Part shown: positions 61,255 through 64,000 of the stretch, in pieces
How positions within the stretch are numbered: position 1 is the first letter of the stretch
How the letters are laid out: each line of letters starts with the position of its first letter
NCBI RefSeq assembly: GCF_030269125.1
Contig: NZ_BSSM01000007.1
Coordinates: 62,001-126,000 of the forward strand
Reading direction: 5' to 3'
DNA length: 64,000 bases
DNA from: Streptomyces hygroscopicus subsp. hygroscopicus
GTDB lineage: Bacteria > Actinomycetota > Actinomycetes > Streptomycetales > Streptomycetaceae
The notes under the pieces: generated by a model
What the model saw: only the letters and a program-made list of their open reading frames with translations
What the model was told of the DNA's origin: nothing
Databases searched by the model: none
Program-made: the position numbers and the translations under genes

Positions 61255-61775
61255 CGGAAACGACGGGAATCCCGGCACTCCCAGCGCGGTGAGGGTGTCG
61301 TCGAGGGCATGTCGTCGAGGGCTCAGCCGACGTGGCGGCCCGGTCACTGCTCGGTGCCATGGCCGACGGCGAGGTCGACATGGTGGGTCTCCGCCTCGCG
61401 CAGGCAGCGCAGCGGCAGGTAACAGGCCGGGTGGCGCCGGCCGGCCGGCCGCCCCCAGGCAGGCGCGGGCAGCGCGCGACCCGTAGGCGGACCGGTCGAG
61501 ACCGGTCCGCGGCCGGTCGGCCGGCCGCTCGGCGGGCAGTACGGCAGCCCGCGCCACCGTCGTCGCGGCCGCCCTCGGACCGGGCTCCCGGCCGGTACGA
61601 GCGAGCCCGAGCGTCCAGGTGTACGCGTCGGCGCCGTACGCGACCTGCGCGAGCACATGCCCCGCGTCCACCCCGGACGTCTCGAAGGTGCCCGCAACGC
61701 GGTCCCGGACAGCCCGACGGCGGTCGAGACGAGCCGGTCCGCCGGCCGTACGACGCCCTCGACCACGTCCCCGGC
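61255..61775 (-). pseudogene. Maleylpyruvate isomerase-family pseudogene, frameshifted
   Basis: Recognisable pieces in different frames follow each other in correct order on the minus strand. They are VRPADRLVSTAVGLSGTALR then APSRRPGWTRG (to about 61660), GHVLAQVAYGADAYTWTLG after one frame change, HPACYLPLRCLREAETHHVDLAVGHG in the first frame again, and HALDDTLTALGVPGFPSFP in the second. Together they match the mycothiol-dependent maleylpyruvate isomerase/DinB-like family, including the HHVDL motif. At least three frame changes and an in-frame stop after VGHGTEQ show that it is dead. Confidence 0.7.
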
Positions 61776-61844
61776 CCCGGCGCCGGCCGTGCCGGACGGG
61801 AAGGCGGGAGGCACGCGTCCTCCTCGCGATACGCGCGCCACGGT

Positions 61845-62196
61845 TCACCGGAACGCGTGCACGACCTCGATCCGGCCCACGACAAGGGCGTTGGACTCGT
61901 CCAACTCCTCTGCGGGCAGCCACAGTTCGAGAATGGTCTCACCGCCGGCCCGGCGGACGGGATACCGGCTGAGGAACCCGGTGTCGACCTCGAAACGGGT
62001 CACGAACCCGGCGCCGTCGTGCCGGACGTTCCGGTCCCGGGCGATCCGGATCGCGTAGTCCTCGTCGAGCACCGGGTAGAAGATCGGCTGTTCCGGCAGC
62101 CTGGGCGGCCAGGCCCGCCGCACCGGCTCGCGCACCAGATCCAGCTCCCCGGCCCGGTGGGCGCCAGGGGGTGGTGGCGGGGCGGGCGCGGGGCAT
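61845..62196 (-). pseudogene. Frameshifted small conserved protein
   Basis: The C-terminal 96 residues (VREPVRRAWPPRLPEQPIFY... HVVHAFR-like end) read as a well-conserved small streptomycete protein, but this frame has no credible start. A perfect start (GGAGGAG, 7 bases, ATG 62196) opens another frame reading MPRARPATTPWRPPG. Joining them at GGCC/GGGG (62147-62154 region), as by a 2-bp deletion or 1-bp insertion, gives TTPWRPPGPGELDLVREP, like intact homologues I recall. Those are sometimes labelled ADP-ribosylation/crystallin J1, without support. It could be a recent pseudogene or a sequencing error. Confidence 0.6.
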
Positions 62197-62380
62197 GATG
62201 TCGCTCCTCCGGTCGCCGTACGGATTTTGTGATCCGCAGCCCGCGGTCCCGGGCCCTCGGCCCGAGCGGGCGGGTCGCGGCACCGGACGTTACCGACCTT
62301 CCCGGCGCCGCGGTCGGCGGATTTCGGTGTTCCGGCGGTACCCGCGTGACCCCGGGCCCCGTCGCGGAGTTGATCCGCGC

Positions 62381-62575
62381 ATGAAGAAGCGCAGCATCCT
62401 CGCCCTCGCCACCCTGGCCACCGGTTTCGTCGTGGCCGCCGTCACCCCGTCCCACGCGGCGGACAAGGGGCCCCTGGACGGCCTCGACGTCTCCGGCACC
62501 CTGCACTCCGCCGGTGATCTGGTCAGCCACGAGAGCCTGGCCCCCGCCGACGCTCCGGGGCAGGGCCAGGAGTAG
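62381..62575 (+). CDS. Small secreted protein
   Basis: 64 aa with a Sec signal peptide: MKKRS, a hydrophobic core (ILALATLATGFVVAAV) and a cleavage site after PSHA (about residue 26). The mature peptide is about 38 residues, acidic, with LDGLDVSGTLHSAGDLVSHE and no Cys. No ribosome site is strong (GGAG at 62367-62370). Function is unknown; several small secreted streptomycete peptides look like this. Confidence 0.65.
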   Translation: MKKRSILALATLATGFVVAAVTPSHAADKGPLDGLDVSGTLHSAGDLVSHESLAPADAPGQGQE

Positions 62576-62719
62576 CCCGGCGGCCCGAGCCGAACGCGTG
62601 CCGGTGTCCCCTCGCGGGGGCACCGGCACCGCGCTTTACCGCACCCTCACCGCAGCGGGGTTTCCGTGGCAGGGTGGAGCGGGCAAGCCTCAGGGGGCCA
62701 ACAGAAGAGGGGGAAGTCC

Positions 62720-63763
62720 GTGACCGTCGTCTGGATCAACGGCGCGTTCGGTGCGGGAAAGACCACGACCGCACGGGAACTGATCGAACTGATCCCGCAC
62801 AGCGCGCTCCTCGACCCCGAGGTCATCGGCGGGTCACTCACACACCTGCTGCCGCCCAAACACCTCGCCGAGGTAGGCGACTTCCAGGACCTGCCGATCT
62901 GGCGCCGGCTCGTGGTCGACACGGCCGCCGCGATGCTCGGCGAACTGGGCGGCACGCTCGTCGTGCCGATGACCCTGCTGCGCCAGGAGCACCGCGACGA
63001 GATCTTCGGGGGACTCGCCGCCCGCCGGATTCCCGTGCGGCACCTGGTCCTCGCCCCGGCCGAAACGATCCTGCGTGCGCGAATAGCCGGGCGCGAGGTA
63101 CCGCCCGAGCTGCCGGACGGTGAGATGCGGGTCCGGCAGTGGTCGTACGATCACATCGAGCCGTACCGCGCCGCCCTCGCCTCCTGGCTCGCCGCCGACG
63201 CGCACCTGGTCGACACCAGCGCGCTGACCCCCTACGAGACCGCCGTGCGGATCGCGGAGTCGGTCGGCAGCGGCGACTTCACACCCTGCGACATCGTGCA
63301 GACTCCCGAGCCCACCGCGGAGACCCTCGCCGCGGGAGTGCTCCTCTTCGACGAGCAGGACCGGGTCCTGCTCGTGGATCCCACCTACAAGCCCGGCTGG
63401 GAGTTCCCCGGCGGTGTGGTGGAGCGGGGCGAGGCCCCGGCCCGCGCGGGCATGCGCGAGGTCGCCGAGGAGACGGGGATACGGCTGCGGGAGGTGCCCC
63501 GGCTGCTGGTGGTGGACTGGGAACGGCCCGTGCCCCCCGGCTACGGCGGGCTCCGGCTGCTCTTCGACGGCGGTCGGCTGTCCCGCGAGGAGGCGGCCCG
63601 AGTGGCGCTGCCGGGGCCGGAGTTGCGCGACTGGCGGTTCGCCACCGAGGAGGAGGCCGCGGGCATGCTGCCCCCGGTCCGCTACGAGCGCCTGCGCTGG
63701 GCCCTGCGCGCCCGTGAACGCGGCACCGCGCTGTACCTGGAGGCAGGGGTGCCGGTCGGCTGA
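62720..63763 (+). CDS. AAA/P-loop kinase-NUDIX hydrolase fusion
   Basis: 347 aa from GTG 62720 with GAGGGGGAA. Residues 1-185 form a P-loop kinase-like domain with Walker A GAFGAGKT (8-15) and a shikimate-kinase/chloramphenicol-phosphotransferase-like layout. Residues 205-335 form a NUDIX hydrolase: GGVVERGEAPARAGMREVAEETG holds the Gly-x5-Glu-x7-Arg-Glu-x2-Glu-Glu pattern. Such fusions occur in streptomycetes and may phosphorylate and clean up a nucleotide-type substrate. It stops 3 bp from the MBL gene. Confidence 0.85.
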   Translation: MTVVWINGAFGAGKTTTARELIELIPHSALLDPEVIGGSLTHLLPPKHLAEVGDFQDLPIWRRLVVDTAAAMLGELGGTLVVPMTLLRQEHRDEIFGGLAARRIPVRHLVLAPAETILRARIAGREVPPELPDGEMRVRQWSYDHIEPYRAALASWLAADAHLVDTSALTPYETAVRIAESVGSGDFTPCDIVQTPEPTAETLAAGVLLFDEQDRVLLVDPTYKPGWEFPGGVVERGEAPARAGMREVAEETGIRLREVPRLLVVDWERPVPPGYGGLRLLFDGGRLSREEAARVALPGPELRDWRFATEEEAAGMLPPVRYERLRWALRARERGTALYLEAGVPVG

Positions 63764-63766
63764 CGG

Positions 63767-64000
63767 TCACCTCGCGGTCGCCCCGCGCAGTTCGGCCGAG
63801 GCGCCCCGCATCACCGGGGCGCCGTGCCCGAAACACGCCACGTCGGCGCCGACGTCCGCCAAGCGCCGTACCGAGTCGGACAGTTGGTGCCGGTCCAGGT
63901 TGAACACCCCCGGTATCACCGTGCCGTCCACCGGGGACGCCGCCACCGTGTCGCCGGTGAACAGCACCCCCTCGGCGGGCAGGAACAGGGCGATGCTGCC
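63767..64000 (-). CDS. MBL-fold metallohydrolase, C-terminal part (cut by window)
   Basis: The last 77 residues of a metallo-beta-lactamase-fold protein. GSIALFLPAEGVLFTGDTVAAS holds the conserved Asp of the LFTGDT motif and CFGHGAPVM the final His of the zinc site. The rest of the gene lies beyond position 64000. Confidence 0.8.
   Translation of the reverse strand, partial: GSIALFLPAEGVLFTGDTVAASPVDGTVIPGVFNLDRHQLSDSVRRLADVGADVACFGHGAPVMRGASAELRGATAR

Noticed and set aside
1..64000. tRNA or rRNA genes
   Set aside because: I saw no cloverleaf-like segment with a TTCGAATC-type arm and no rRNA-like stretch, although short RNA genes are hard to exclude by eye.

Overview
The window is chromosomal DNA from a high-GC actinomycete, almost certainly a Streptomyces. 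Third codon positions are nearly all G/C. GTG starts and 4-bp ATGA/GTGA overlaps are common, and several genes look leaderless. The gene content is typically streptomycete: DUF5997, DUF6214, DUF6421, DUF6986, Rv1733c-like, DUF5134/M56 and a sulfur-type leader peptide. I saw no rRNA, tRNA, CRISPR array, prophage or insertion sequence. No locus identity was checked against a database.

Layout. 1-1.08 kb has no intact gene. 1.08-2.4 kb is a GH3 (NagZ-like) lipoprotein. 2.4-15.3 kb is the most distinctive block: a five-gene minus-strand operon (DUF4132 protein, a 1,666-aa protein, a MoxR AAA+ ATPase, a DUF5682-VWA fusion and a SWIM zinc-finger protein), with a 45-bp in-frame minisatellite in the fusion. 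15.4-21.4 kb holds DUF5997 facing a LysR-type domain without an HTH, an Lrp-HAD-MFS run and a divergent FUSC gene. 21.7-28.4 kb holds a lactonase with a DasR-like (dre) palindrome, a CbiX-like protein, a BadF-type sugar kinase overlapping ung, a BNR-repeat protein and two small membrane proteins. 28.5-31 kb is an acyl-CoA dehydrogenase/PaaX pair read from a symmetric, apparently leaderless divergent promoter. 31.5-36.6 kb is a giant CtpI-like P-type ATPase with a small membrane partner.

36.6-48.2 kb is a mosaic: an OYE reductase with its ArsR regulator, a ferredoxin-NADP reductase, DUF6214, a broken HD-domain gene, TetR, HAD, an M56/DUF5134 pair, FUSC-MarR, VOC, GNAT and GDPD. 48.6-52.6 kb is the DUF6421-SDR-threonine aldolase operon followed by a transglutaminase gene; the two promoters carry related TATGC-type dyads. 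52.8-58.4 kb has a PlsC acyltransferase, a thioredoxin, a Cys-rich leader peptide with a flavin reductase, etfBA with a strong terminator, and a DUF6986 aldolase-like gene. 58.4-64 kb has a LacI/ROK divergent pair, two decayed genes (a maleylpyruvate-isomerase type and a frameshifted small protein), a small secreted peptide, an AAA-NUDIX fusion and the 3' end of an MBL-fold gene cut by the window edge.

Regulatory logic recurs. Local regulators (Lrp, PaaX, ArsR, TetR, MarR, LacI) sit next to or divergent from their probable targets, and in each case a visible dyad overlaps the likely promoter. Family names come from recognised motifs and recalled homologues. Operator assignments are inference from position and symmetry.
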